A stretch of 64,000 nucleotides of DNA from Batkoa obscura (lineage: Eukaryota > Entomophthoromycota > Entomophthoromycetes > Entomophthorales > Batkoaceae). The DNA is taken from the NCBI GenBank assembly GCA_030770535.1, contig JASVEC010000009.1, forward strand, positions 1,054,001 through 1,118,000. Reading direction: 5' to 3'. Of the stretch, positions 1 through 10,480 are shown piece after piece; within the stretch, counting starts at the first letter, position 1, and every line of letters starts with the position of its first letter. A program made the position numbers and the translations under genes. The notes beneath the pieces are model-generated. The model had not been told where the DNA came from. It saw nothing but the letters and a program-made list of their open reading frames with translations, and made no database searches.

Positions 1-1712
1 GTAAAGAATTTTATTTAAATTTTTAAATTCAAAATTCAAGATTATTGTATTTTTATTAAGTTGAAGTAAAATAATAGGGAATGTGTTATCAATGGTAATA
101 ATGAAAGTAATTTAAAAAATAATTTATTGAATTTAAATCAATGACTGACTGAGAATAATGAATTGTATGCATTTATAAGAATTACATCAACGAGTAATAC
201 ACTTCAATCTTAAATTAAAAATCAACTTATCAATTATCTTTGATTGTAGGAGTGAGTAGTATGATTTCAATAAACTCGATGCTTTAAAAAATGTTGATAA
301 ATAATTAACAGAAAAAAATTAGAGTATTAACTTTTGGTAATGTATTTTTACAGCTTTATAGATGATCTAAAATGACTGGTACTTAATTATTAAATACTCA
401 ATTTAATATATTTATATATGGGGATGTATTTTTGTGTTTAAGAATTTTACTAATAAATTTTCCACTCAAATAGCGCTTAAAAAAGGAAAAAGTAATGAAA
501 CCAAAAAAAAACATCCCCATATATTTAAAAGCTTTAACTCAAAGGAATTTACCCTAGCTAATGATAAGTTTTAGAATTCTCTTTTTATTAAATAATCAAA
601 TTGATTCTTTTATTCTTAATTCATAAGGTAATTTATTAACTTAATAAATAACTTAATTTGAGTAATTAGTTGTAGTCTTATTATCAGATTTTTATTACTG
701 GTTTATTGAAGATGAAAAGTGAAAATATAGGAGTGTTTTTTATTACCTATTACTATTTTTTATTACTTTAAATTTTAAAATTAATTCAGCTATTTAAGTT
801 CGAATGTATACTAACAAATAATCAATTTTATAACCAGCTATTTGTTCTATTTTGTTAATTTGATACTTATTAATTTAATTTTTATTTTAAAATGAACGGT
901 TACCTAGTACACATACAGGCTTAAACAGCAGCATACTGGTTAATCAACTTTTATTTTAAAAATAGCAAAAAAGGGTAATATGCAATAGGGGAAAAACATC
1001 TTCGTATGCTTTGAATTTCTCAAAGGAAGTGGTTTTAAGTACTCAAAAGGCAAATCAAGGTTACATTATTAAGACTTTTTTTGGGATTTAGTATATCATT
1101 TAAGTTTTTGTTTAATGGGGAAAGAAAAGTTGATAAAGCTTTAAATGAGATTTGTTGCAGATACTGAATAGGCTTTAGAGGGTTAAAGAAGGAATAAAAA
1201 AACAATTCAATTCAATAATTCAGTAGAGAGAGCTTTTTTTATTAATTTTTCTTTTTATAATCATAAAGTTAAATAGTTATATATTAAATGTCAAATTAGA
1301 CAATATTGATCTACTTCAATTCTAGAAGTAATTTTTTAATTTTTTTTCAAAGGTCCATGCTTTTATCAAAATAGTTTTAATTAGATTTTATATTACTGAT
1401 TTTTGACAAATTGTATTATAAATTTACAATGTATTTTTATAAAAAAATGTAAGTAGTAGTATGTTTTCTAGATCTATTTCTATTATCCAGACTTTAACTC
1501 CTATTCATTTACGCTTCATTATTTTATGTTTCTTCCATTTTTAAAGCGAAGTTTAAATTTAACTACACTAATAAATGTATACCATAAACATTATCTCATA
1601 AATCAATTTACAACTATTGCTCAATTAGATTGATTCAAAAACCCAAATCCAAATACAATAATAGTTTCTTGATTTAAAAAATCAAACTAGAATTTTTATT
1701 ATTATAATTAAA
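1..1712. other. Intergenic, AT-rich; one MITE copy
   Basis: No gene recognised. The stretch holds one copy of the ~100 bp inverted-repeat element at 418-520. An open stretch of about 45 codons around 1040-1165 on the + strand has no recognisable motif, and I do not call it. Confidence 0.6.
418..520 (+). mobile_element. MITE family A, copy 1
   Basis: ATGGGGATGT start, GTTTAAGAATTTTACTAA block, CTCAAATAGCGCTTAAAA core, and ACATCCCCAT end. The ends are inverted repeats. Flanks are TATAT/ATAT, so a TA target duplication is possible but cannot be told from the palindrome. Confidence 0.85.
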
Positions 1713-1868
1713 GGGTATCCGCGCGAACGCGTTTACCCCACCACCAAAAATTGTCCAGTGTTATCAGAGTTAACTGACATGGAAACTCTCAAAGCCGAGG
1801 TGCAATGCAAAGATTGTTCCCAGCCTCTTTGCCTTTATGATCACAAAGAGACCCTGGCAGGTAAGTAA
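1713..1868 (-). ncRNA. U1 spliceosomal snRNA
   Basis: RNA component of the U1 snRNP, which base-pairs with intron 5' splice sites in the nucleus. Reading the minus strand, the 5' end is TTACTTACCTG, complementary to the GTAAGT donors of this genome. Stem-loop I carries the U1-70K loop (UGAUCAUAAAGG on a 7 bp CUCUUUG/CAAAGAG stem). Loop II has the U1A-binding AUUGCACC. The Sm site is AAUUUUUGGUGG. The 3' stem-loop is GGGUA-ACGCG-UUCG-CGCG-UACCC with a textbook UUCG tetraloop. At about 156 nt it is close to the 164 nt human RNA and unlike the 568 nt S. cerevisiae U1. By hand I can pair stem II only weakly. The locus is far more GC-rich than its surroundings. Confidence 0.95.
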
Positions 1869-1893
1869 GGAATCATTAATATTGATAGCCAAA

Positions 1894-1900
1894 ATTTATA
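1894..1900 (-). promoter_or_regulatory. TATA box of the U1 gene
   Basis: On the minus strand GGGTATAAATTTTGG lies about 26-32 nt upstream of the inferred U1 5' end, the right distance for a core promoter. A distal or proximal sequence element was not identified. Confidence 0.6.
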
Positions 1901-3514
1901 CCCCAGTTTGATGCCTTAGAAATGCTTAGTTGTGGGATTGTTTCATTTTGAGTATGGATTTTGATTGGTTAAAAGTAAAACATGCTTTTTTTGGGCAGGA
2001 ATAAATGGGGAATAGAAATCAAATTTGGTATTTTGAATTTTTGTTAATAGTATATTGGTTTTTAATTTAGCTACTTTTTTAATTATTTAAATTTAATAAA
2101 TATTCTTTGTTTATCGCTTCTATTGCTTTAAATGATTATTTTGTTTTTTTAACCTCTATGTGATGTGTGAAATTACTTAAACTTACTTTTTTTACTAATA
2201 AACTTAAGTCGATTGATTGAAAAAATTCTTTTTGGATAGCTGCTCCTCTAAAAAATACAAGGTAATGGTGACTTATTTAAATCTTTCCAATTTTTCAAAA
2301 TTTTCAAGTTTGAAGTTTTATTTAAGAATTAATAGCTTGTACTTTGAATGATGATAGAGTAAGAAAATATAATACAGTTAATCACAAAGCAATACATATT
2401 ATAATTTCAATAGTAATTTTATTTTATTTTATTTTGAATTTTAATTGAAATTAAGTACATCATTAAATAATATGTAATATTTAAATTACAATAAAAGATT
2501 TTAAATTATACTATAAATAATAAGTAAAATACTAAATACTTAAAACATCTTTGTTTTATAATAGTAGATGTTAGAATTACTAGTATTCCTGATTTACGTA
2601 AAAACATTTTAACAATTAAAAATTCTTCTATATACTATAAAATGCACTCTATAGTTAAGTGAATGCTTTAAGATAAATAGTAGATGAAGTCATAGAATTT
2701 CAATTTTAATAATTAAAGTTCTTGTATTATATAAAATGAATTTTAAAACACAAATAAGATTTCACAGTAATTGGTGATAACTTGCTTTTAATGACTTTAC
2801 TCTAATACATATATGTAAATTAGCTTTTGGGAGCTAAAGATACTTGTACCTTCTATAATGCAGTGAAACACTATGAAAATTTGAATGTTATAATCAATAG
2901 TCCATGTAAAACATATTTCTTTAATTAAATTTATGAAATATAGCAATTTCTATTTAAAAACAACAAAGTGTAGTGAATAAGTGGATATCTCTCTCATATT
3001 TCCAGCTGTATTTGCACAATTTATTCAGCTAAAGCAGTGACATATTATACTCAGCTGAAAGCACTGTGACTCTTGATAAGTCATAGTTTAAAGTAGTCAA
3101 ACGTAGTCAATTGAATTAAAAGCTGTTCAGATTTTTAATTGACTGTTTTTAATTTATAAAGTAAAAATTTTAAGGATTGGTGTATATATAACTAGACTAC
3201 TTAAAACGGATATTTATCTTCCATTATATAGGTAAATACTATTTATTCCTAGCTGACCAACACATATATTTAAATAGCTCTTTAAATTAAGAGTCCATTA
3301 GAAGCTATAGAGACTGTAATATATTTTAATTTGCATTCACATTAACTTAGACAATTTGAATTTAGCGTTTATAAGAAGATTTTTTGTTCATTAATCGATA
3401 GGCCTAAAATTGATTAAAAAAAGCAATTTTAAAAAAAACAAGTTTAAACGTTGTAAGTGATTCAAAAATTCAAAAAAATTCTCCTTTTTAAACTTCAACT
3501 ACTTTCTAGCTCCG
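1901..3514. other. Intergenic, nothing recognised
   Basis: AT-rich sequence between the U1 promoter and the next gene. No open frame with recognisable content, and no copy of the dispersed elements was seen. Confidence 0.6.
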
Positions 3515-4768
3515 ATGCAACAAACCAAAGAACAGCCATTGTTTCAAAAAGCATCAATAAAGAAAACGATTTTCAATTTATTTTTTGTAATTGTATTAAT
3601 TTATGGGTTTATAACCGATGCAATTACTACAATTAAACAAGAAGTTAATGCGGCTATCTCTTCAATCAAAGCGACATCTCATTATGATCGCATTGTATTT
3701 TTGAACTCAACTGTCACCCATTATAATACTGCATTTCATCCTAAGGGGATCCGTTATAAAGGAGAAATAGTCGTTTTTAAAGATGGTTGGTTTGAAACAT
3801 GGGAAATACATGACGGGTTTCTACCAGGGTTTGCGTTTAAAAAGGAAAAGAGTCAAACAATATGGGGTAACAAAGTAAGGAAATTGGAAACCAATTTAAA
3901 AGTAGAAGGCTATAGAAAAATAGTCATAAAACAGTTATATTTTAAATATGCAAATGATCCGTTTTATTTTAATATGAGTAGTAATTCAATTGAGTTAAAA
4001 CCAACTGTTCAACATGAGCTTTTTGATATCCTTCAGATAGACAGCACACTTTTAACTAGGTTGGATGAGATGATCAAAATTATGGCTTATTATTTTGGTG
4101 CTAGATCTATTAACGCTTATGGCGAAAGAGCAATGGGTATTCTCTTTGGTAAAAATTTTCCACTTTATAATGAAGGTTTAATTTGGGCAGTTAAGCACCG
4201 GTTTATTAGTCATTTATTTGAAACTATTAGTAGAGATGAAATTATCCCCAATATCATTGATCTACAAGATTGGATGGAATCCTTTTTATTTACAGAATTT
4301 TATAAATTTATTTATTGTGAACGAGTGGATGGTTCATGCGATGCTATTAAAAATGCGTTTAGTTATGGTTGTTTTTATGATCAAAACTATGATATGAATT
4401 TGATCAAAATATCCTTCCCTTTTATACAAAAAAGTTGTAGCGCATTGCGTCAAATTATTCACTATGATAACCCATATCTTGCTATTTTTAATGTACAAGA
4501 TATTCACTCTCCTTATGGTCCCAAGTTTGTTTTTAAAGATATACATCGACTTGTTCATAATTCCAAATTTAATAAGGATTTGTATAAGCCTTATGAGAAA
4601 GTATATAATGAAGTTGTCAAAAACAAAGCCCTTGCTAAAAAGAAACTTCGACCTAAAAGTTATTTTAAGGATTGGCTTGGTTGTAAGAGTGGTTATTCAT
4701 TTAAAGAGCCTTTTTATATATCTGCTTTTTATTTACATCGAACTGTTCCATTTGACGATGATTATTAG
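3515..4768 (+). CDS. Predicted membrane-anchored protein of unknown function
   Basis: Single-exon gene for 417 residues; I do not recognise the family. Residues about 18-38 form one hydrophobic segment (IFNLFFVIVLIYGFI) after a short basic start, as in a type II signal anchor, so the rest would face the ER lumen or the outside. The body is mixed alpha/beta in look, with a cluster of cysteines around residues 270-310 (CERVDGSC, YGCF, KSCS) and an aromatic-rich C-terminus ending PFDDDY. There is no low-complexity sequence, and codons look like those of other real genes here. The A of the ATG is preceded by a pyrimidine-rich leader. The gene stands alone in a gene-poor region. It is probably a real lineage-specific protein; its function is not inferable. 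Confidence 0.8.
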   Translation: MQQTKEQPLFQKASIKKTIFNLFFVIVLIYGFITDAITTIKQEVNAAISSIKATSHYDRIVFLNSTVTHYNTAFHPKGIRYKGEIVVFKDGWFETWEIHDGFLPGFAFKKEKSQTIWGNKVRKLETNLKVEGYRKIVIKQLYFKYANDPFYFNMSSNSIELKPTVQHELFDILQIDSTLLTRLDEMIKIMAYYFGARSINAYGERAMGILFGKNFPLYNEGLIWAVKHRFISHLFETISRDEIIPNIIDLQDWMESFLFTEFYKFIYCERVDGSCDAIKNAFSYGCFYDQNYDMNLIKISFPFIQKSCSALRQIIHYDNPYLAIFNVQDIHSPYGPKFVFKDIHRLVHNSKFNKDLYKPYEKVYNEVVKNKALAKKKLRPKSYFKDWLGCKSGYSFKEPFYISAFYLHRTVPFDDDY

Positions 4769-5412
4769 TGGGGTAGAAGTTTTAAGTAGATGTGCTTATT
4801 TCATGAGTTTGTAACTTTAATTTATTATTGATTTTTTAATTGCTTTATTAAATATTATCCTTTTAATACTATTTTTTCGTATTTTAATATTGAATTATTA
4901 CTTTTTATTGATTTTGCTTTGTTTGAATATTTTTAAAATTTACTAATCCAAAGGTCTATTTAGTGCTTACATAATAATATTGAAAACAAAACAGTTAATT
5001 GACTAATATTAAAATTAAACCCTTGAAAAAGTTTATTTTGTTACCTGACTAAATCAACAACTAAATTATATTATTATAATTAAAATATTACTTCCTCTGC
5101 CCAGAAAAGAGAGTCCAATTTGAAATTCGTATAAATGTAAAAACAGCGCGATAAATGCTAATTTTTCTAAAATTTATTAGTATGTTTTAAATATTTAAGC
5201 TTAAAATTTTTTAACACAACTATTAAATCCCACTTGTGCAGTAGTTATTTACATATTCTAGAAACAAAAAAAGGACAAATGTTTTATTAAATTATTATAG
5301 TTAAAAAATCATCAATTATAAAAATCATCACTAATAATACACAATTGAACTTTAATAACTTAATCAAGTTTAATTATAAAAATCAAATCTAACTTAAAAT
5401 CAAAAATAAATT

Positions 5413-5502
5413 TGGAGGTGTCTTTTTTGGCTTCATCACGTTTTCCGCTCAAATAACGCTTAAAAAATAGAAAAAGTAACAAAACCAAAAAAAACATCCT
5501 CG
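5413..5502 (+). mobile_element. MITE family A, copy 2 (rearranged)
   Basis: Shorter copy in which the left arm (TTTTTTGGCTTCATCAC) is a reverse complement of the usual right arm, so both arms are of the same type and the copy is close to a full palindrome. The GTTTAAGAATTTTACTAAC block of other copies is missing. Confidence 0.75.
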
Positions 5503-5722
5503 TATATAATTTAATTTTTTAAATGATAGTTTATTAAATAAATCTACTATCGCATTAATTAAATCATCAATACTAATTTTTAATGTAAAATTTAATTTAA
5601 CCAGGTTTTTCTGCTATAGTTATTTAACTTTTCTAATAAAGTATTTAAATATATTTGGCTATTTTTTATAAATTGACTTTATTTCCAAATTTTATTAATT
5701 ATAATAAGACTCAAAAAAACTT

Positions 5723-5826
5723 ATGGGGATGTATTTTCTTGTTTAAGAATTTTGTTAACAATCTTTCCGCTCAAATAGTGCTTAAAAAATGGAAAAAGTG
5801 ACGAAACCAAAAAAAACATCCCCTTA
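5723..5826 (+). mobile_element. MITE family A, copy 3
   Basis: Near-consensus copy with TATGGGGATGT and AACATCCCC ends and the TTTCCGCTCAAATAG core. Flanks read CTTA on the left and TTAT on the right, a possible short target duplication. Confidence 0.85.
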
Positions 5827-6323
5827 TAACATAGTATTAATCTTTTCATATTATGTAAAAAGTTATAGCTAAATTATTTAATATTTGTCAGGTAGTTTTA
5901 AAGCATTAAAAAAAGCTTAAATTTGCTTAAACTTTGGGCAATTATAACTCTGTCAATATTGATGCTATAAATTCAATACTAGTATCGTTTGATAGCTCTC
6001 AACATAAGCTATATATTTTTTTGAAAAAAAGCATTTAATTTTATTAGATTTTAATAAAAACAGACTATTTTTCCTAAACCGGGCTATTTTTTCTAAATAA
6101 AGAGAGTATAATAATTCCTTGATTAATTAGAACCAAAATTTTGTATGGTAATGTCAATAACATCAATGAAAGCTGCCCATCACTTTTAACCATCCAACTC
6201 GATCAATTCAGTTATCTACTATCTTTTGCTTATTCTCATAATTATTAAAATTGGTCAAAATTTTGCTAAATATAAGAGTAAAAACTATAATAAGTCAGAT
6301 TGGCGAGGCTGGAGTATCAGTAA

Positions 6324-6482
6324 ATGGACGCTATTATAGGTGCCTCATGGTCTATCGCGCGCTTTGAGGATAAAATGGGCTTCTTGAATGTGATCCATGA
6401 GCAAAGTTCAGGTGAAGCCATATTATTTGAAAGGGTGGTACGAAAGTACACTTGTAAAAATTCAAAAAATAGAATCGCTTGA
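6324..6482 (+). CDS. Small ORF, 52 residues, in a GC-richer island (uncertain)
   Basis: ATG-to-stop frame beginning MDAIIGASWSIARFEDKMGF. It sits in a patch of higher GC than its surroundings with mixed third positions, which is unlike random AT-rich DNA here. The opposite strand is open too (a frame beginning MASPELCSW), so the strand is not certain. No family recognised. It could be an exon of an unseen gene or a relic. A structured RNA was considered, but no known snRNA, tRNA or SRP motif fits. Confidence 0.3.
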   Translation: MDAIIGASWSIARFEDKMGFLNVIHEQSSGEAILFERVVRKYTCKNSKNRIA

Positions 6483-7125
6483 GAATTAAATTGTTTGAAA
6501 AATTATTATACTGAAGTAGTTTTTGATTTGCAAAAAAGTTCACTAGTTTTAATCTTTTAGAATTATAACTAAAAAAAATTAAATCGATTTGAAGTTACCT
6601 TATTTTGTATGTTGATGATAGCATTATATATCACGTAACAATTGTTAGTTAAATCTTAGTTCAAATACACTCAAAATATATCAAATAGCTGCTCATTTTA
6701 TTATTTGGACCTTTTATCTATTATAATTCTAGCTCAATAGTGTAGTAATATGCGGTATTATATTTAAATCATGCAGCTAGGGCAGTATTTTCCAATCCAA
6801 TGAAAAGGAGTAACAACTTAAAGTTGATGTTGTAAAGTGGTATGATAATCCCATTCTTTAAAAAGTCACTAAGCACGGGGCTTTTTGATTGAGTTATTAC
6901 TTTGTAGTATTGAATTTAAATAATTTAATAAACGAAAAGAGAATAGTAAAGTAGAACTTAAGAATATATTCTGTTTACGTAGAAAATTCACTTTATTTAA
7001 TGATCGAAATCTTTGCTCAAAACCCTTACCCCAAAAATTCAACTCAAGCCAATAGAATATAAAATTCTAAAAAATAGAAATCAACTTCAATTTTTTCTTT
7101 TTTAAAATATATTTTTAAAAATCAA

Positions 7126-8862
7126 ATGTCAATTACTATTGTTAAACAAACTCAAATGAAAATTAAAGTAACTAAACCTTACCCCAAACCCAATACCAAG
7201 GATTCTAATACCAATACTAATACTCCTACAAAACAATCAGAGTCGATCCCTAATGGTTTTAATGTAGAACCAAATACCGATAACGTACCTACTACTAGCA
7301 TTAAGGATGAAGATGATCGAAAACTTCGAGATATCGAGATTGTGAAGTTAATCGCTGTTGCCGCAGATATAAATTCTATCCCGGTACAATATATGAATAC
7401 AGAGCACAAACTCATCAAATATTACCTTGAAGATAACTTTCCAGTTAGTGGTGATACCGTTTCAGCTACAAAGAACCTTGATAAATATATTGAGTGGGCT
7501 ATCAATCCTAGTAAAAACTCAAGCTCAATTCATTCATTAGTTGACAAAGTTTACAATAAAAGTTTAGGATCTATTAAAAAGGAAAATACGTTTGTTATTC
7601 CAAAGAAACTTAATTCAATTGAAATTATAGAAGGCTTACCAGCCAAGTATCATACCATGTTTCCATTTAATATAACGGAGGATGGCTTAGAAGATATAGA
7701 GACTATTGAAGATCAAGATGATGACGATTTAAATATTAAAACCCAATATGAGATTCCTCCAACTGGTATATCGTTTATAAATAAGTCGCTTGCACATAAT
7801 TATGATATCGAAAAAGATGAATTTACAACAGATGAAAGCGAGTTGATGGAAGATAGCGAATTTGAGCTTGAAAACAATGATGTTCCTGCTGATTCTGAAA
7901 ATCTCCAAGAAGAAGCTCCACAGGAGCTAACTGAAATAGTTATTAGTGAACCAGTACCACCTACTCAAGTTCAAGCTGACAATCTTAATGAATTGTCTGG
8001 AGATAAAGTAAATGAAAAAGAAAACCAACCTACCGATCAAACCAATAATGAAGTAGATGATGTACAGGCACCACCATATGGTTATGATTATACTGGTCCA
8101 TATCCACCTCCTTCTAATAATTATGGATATAATGGGCCATACCCTCCTCCTCCAACTAACTATGGCTATAGCGGACCATATCCTCCCCCTTCTCCACATA
8201 CCTATGGATATAGTGTCCCTCCACCTCCACAGCAATTTGGATATAATGCTCCATTACCACCTTATACTTATCCATATTATGCTCCTCCACCAAGCGAGTA
8301 TAATAATTATCCCCATCCTGGTTATGGAACAGATCCAAATAGTTATCAACCAGTTTATTATAATGGTTACCCTTCTCACCATGGTCATGGTTATACCATC
8401 CCACAACCAACATCTGCTAAAATAGAGATTAGACACCCATCTACAAGAAATAAAAAATCAACTTCACCTAAAGATGACAGTAGCTCTAACGATAAGGAAG
8501 GTAAAGAGGTCAAAGGTTCGGAATGGACAAATTCAGAATCTGAGACTAATAAAGTAAACTCAAAGGTCAATGAGAATAATGGTGCTGGTACTAACAATGA
8601 AATACCACAAACAGCCAATAAGAGTAGAAGTCAATCTAACAATAATTATAAGCCTAGAGTGGAAGCTTATGATCCCAATGTAGAGCGTGGATACCCCCAA
8701 TCTTATTCTAATAGCCCTAATGGACAAACTTGGAATGGAGGGCAAAACAATGGGTATAACAACTATAATGGGAATAATTATCGAAATAATTATAAAGGAG
8801 GTTACAAAAAAAATTATAGGAAAAATACAAATATGCCTAATGGAATAGAAGATGGTAATTAA
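7126..8862 (+). CDS. Pro/Tyr-rich repeat protein, 578 aa, function unknown
   Basis: Single exon. There is no signal peptide, so it is probably intracellular. The N-terminal ~70 residues are Thr/Asn/Pro-rich. Residues about 65-200 look folded, with a helical stretch starting DRKLRDIEIVKLIAVAADIN. An acidic region follows (about 200-310, with many D/E). Next come about ten imperfect repeats of the type YGYNGPYPPPPTN (about 315-430), then a charged Ser/Lys/Asn linker. The tail is Asn/Gly/Tyr-rich (NGYNNYNGNNYRNNYKGG) and basic, resembling RNA-binding low-complexity tails. The composition suggests a condensate- or RNA-associated scaffold, but that is inference from composition only. The leader before the ATG is T/A-rich with a T-run. 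Confidence 0.75.
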   Translation: MSITIVKQTQMKIKVTKPYPKPNTKDSNTNTNTPTKQSESIPNGFNVEPNTDNVPTTSIKDEDDRKLRDIEIVKLIAVAADINSIPVQYMNTEHKLIKYYLEDNFPVSGDTVSATKNLDKYIEWAINPSKNSSSIHSLVDKVYNKSLGSIKKENTFVIPKKLNSIEIIEGLPAKYHTMFPFNITEDGLEDIETIEDQDDDDLNIKTQYEIPPTGISFINKSLAHNYDIEKDEFTTDESELMEDSEFELENNDVPADSENLQEEAPQELTEIVISEPVPPTQVQADNLNELSGDKVNEKENQPTDQTNNEVDDVQAPPYGYDYTGPYPPPSNNYGYNGPYPPPPTNYGYSGPYPPPSPHTYGYSVPPPPQQFGYNAPLPPYTYPYYAPPPSEYNNYPHPGYGTDPNSYQPVYYNGYPSHHGHGYTIPQPTSAKIEIRHPSTRNKKSTSPKDDSSSNDKEGKEVKGSEWTNSESETNKVNSKVNENNGAGTNNEIPQTANKSRSQSNNNYKPRVEAYDPNVERGYPQSYSNSPNGQTWNGGQNNGYNNYNGNNYRNNYKGGYKKNYRKNTNMPNGIEDGN

Positions 8863-9022
8863 TAGCTTATAGATATGTTTGCTGGATTGTATTATTATTT
8901 TCATTGCTAATGTTAATAAAGTTAATTTATTTTTTTTATTTTTCTTAGTATATTTTTTTAAAATTAATCAAAATTTCAACTAAATAAAACAGTAATGTTT
9001 AATACATTTAATTTTTAAGTGA

Positions 9023-9215
9023 TATAACTAATTACAGAAAAACAGGGACATTTGATCTCTCAATTGAGAGAACCTGAAATATGTAAAAATAGTGGTGGCC
9101 AATTAAAAGTTTTAAATCTCTCTCAATCTTAAATTCTACTTGAGATGTAAGTTGAAAAAAAAGTACCTGTCTCAATTAAGAGGTCAAATGTCTCTGTTTT
9201 TTCGTAGTTGGTTAT
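9023..9215. mobile_element. MITE-like element with ~50 bp terminal inverted repeats
   Basis: About 193 bp. The left end TATAACTAATTACAGAAAAA is matched in inverse at the right end (TATAACCAACTACGAAAAAA on the other strand). The match continues through ACAGGGACATTTGATCTCTC against ACAGAGACATTTGACCTCTT and beyond, so the inverted repeats reach about 50 bp around a ~90 bp middle with no ORF. It is the only copy in the window and lies just 3' of the Pro/Tyr-rich gene. Confidence 0.75.
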
Positions 9216-9469
9216 ATTATATTTTCATATTATTTAATTAAATGAAAAAAATAAGAGAAAGCATAAGACGATGCAAGCATAAGAAAGGGCGAAATTAAAG
9301 GAAGTCAAGTAAACGCTGGAATTTTATGTTTGAAATGATAGCCTTCAAAACTCAAAATTGTGTTCTGGTTTATTGTAACTCATCTAAGTAATAAAAGGAC
9401 ATCATCAGAGTCTAAGTTAAAGAGATAAATTATAGCAAATTGAATAGCCGAATCTATAATCAACTAGAT

Positions 9470-9570
9470 ATGGAGATGTTTTTTTGGCTTCATCACTTTT
9501 TCCATCTTTTAAGCGATATTTGAGCAGAAAAATTGTAGTAAAATTTTTAAACATAAAAATACATCCCCAT
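9470..9570 (-). mobile_element. MITE family A, copy 4
   Basis: Reverse-oriented copy (ATGGAGATGT ... ACATCCCCAT). The core AAGCGATATTTGAGC carries one change in the AGCGCT palindrome. Confidence 0.85.
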
Positions 9571-10480
9571 ATAAAATATAAAAGTACACTTTTATATTTT
9601 AAAAGCGTTTTTACTAAATTAACAATAATTTATGAGTTTCACTTATATTCCAAAAAGATCAATTAAACCTGGGCACTGATTTGCTTTATTTGATTAGCTG
9701 TATTAAAGCCTATCTACTAAATATAAATTGTTTGAAAGATTTAATATGTGAACTATTTTTATAATAATCATTTTATCCAATATTAGTCATTATTTTTTGA
9801 AATAATTTTTGACTTTAAAAATTACATATAAACAGTTTATATATTATTATCATTTAACCCCTCATTGCTTTTTGATTGTTCTTAAGTACATTATTTGACC
9901 AAAAACACTTCACTTTTGGCTTACCATTGTTATTTTTAATCTTTGCTTAAACCTGACAAAATGTATCCTTAGACTCCTTTCCCACTCTTTTCCCTAAGAC
10001 CCTTAATTTTGATAGCGTCCTTCAGACTATGAATCAAACACAGAGTTTTCATGCTTTAGATTATAAACAGTATTTTATATTTTTCTTTAGATATTTTATT
10101 AAACAGCTTTTTTTAATAAAAGGTAATTCTAAAACTTTTGTACTACTAATGACAGTAATTAAATAGACTTAAGGTTACTGTCAAATGCCTATTTCGGCTC
10201 TAGCTCGTATCTATAAGGACTCATTAGATCCTATGTAATGAATTTTAGTTTCTATATCATGTTCCCTATTTTTCATCACCTGCATGAGTAAACCCATCGT
10301 TAGCCTTTTGTTCTGATGCGTTTGTAAAAAATCAAAGTGTAGTGAAATTGAAATTACAATACGAGAACTGTAAACATTTTTTATCTTTTTAGAGTGTTTC
10401 TGGTAATCATAAGTTTAATCAAGGCAAATTTAAAATTTAAAAATCTAAATAATTTATTTATAAAGCTAAAATGAACAGAC

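Larger units (their letters stand above)
4769..7125. other. Intergenic with two MITE copies and one small ORF
   Basis: Long AT-rich gap. It holds family A copies at 5413-5502 and 5723-5826 and a relatively GC-rich island at about 6300-6440 listed separately. Nothing else was recognised. Confidence 0.6.
8863..10480. other. Intergenic with two mobile-element copies
   Basis: Contains the terminal-inverted-repeat element at 9023-9215 and family A copy 4 at 9470-9570. A 60-codon frame at 9484-9666 is only the translated repeat. A C-rich patch near 9960-10020 has no recognised role. Confidence 0.6.

Noticed and set aside
1780-1860. Plus-strand ATG exon METLKAEVQCKDC followed by GTAAGT
   Set aside because: It is the U1 snRNA gene read on the wrong strand; the GTAAGT is the complement of the U1 5' end that pairs with donors.
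9484-9666. 60-residue ORF MASSLFPSFKRYL and similar frames at 15222-15473 and 32838-33083
   Set aside because: They are translations of family A MITE copies and their flanks, not genes.
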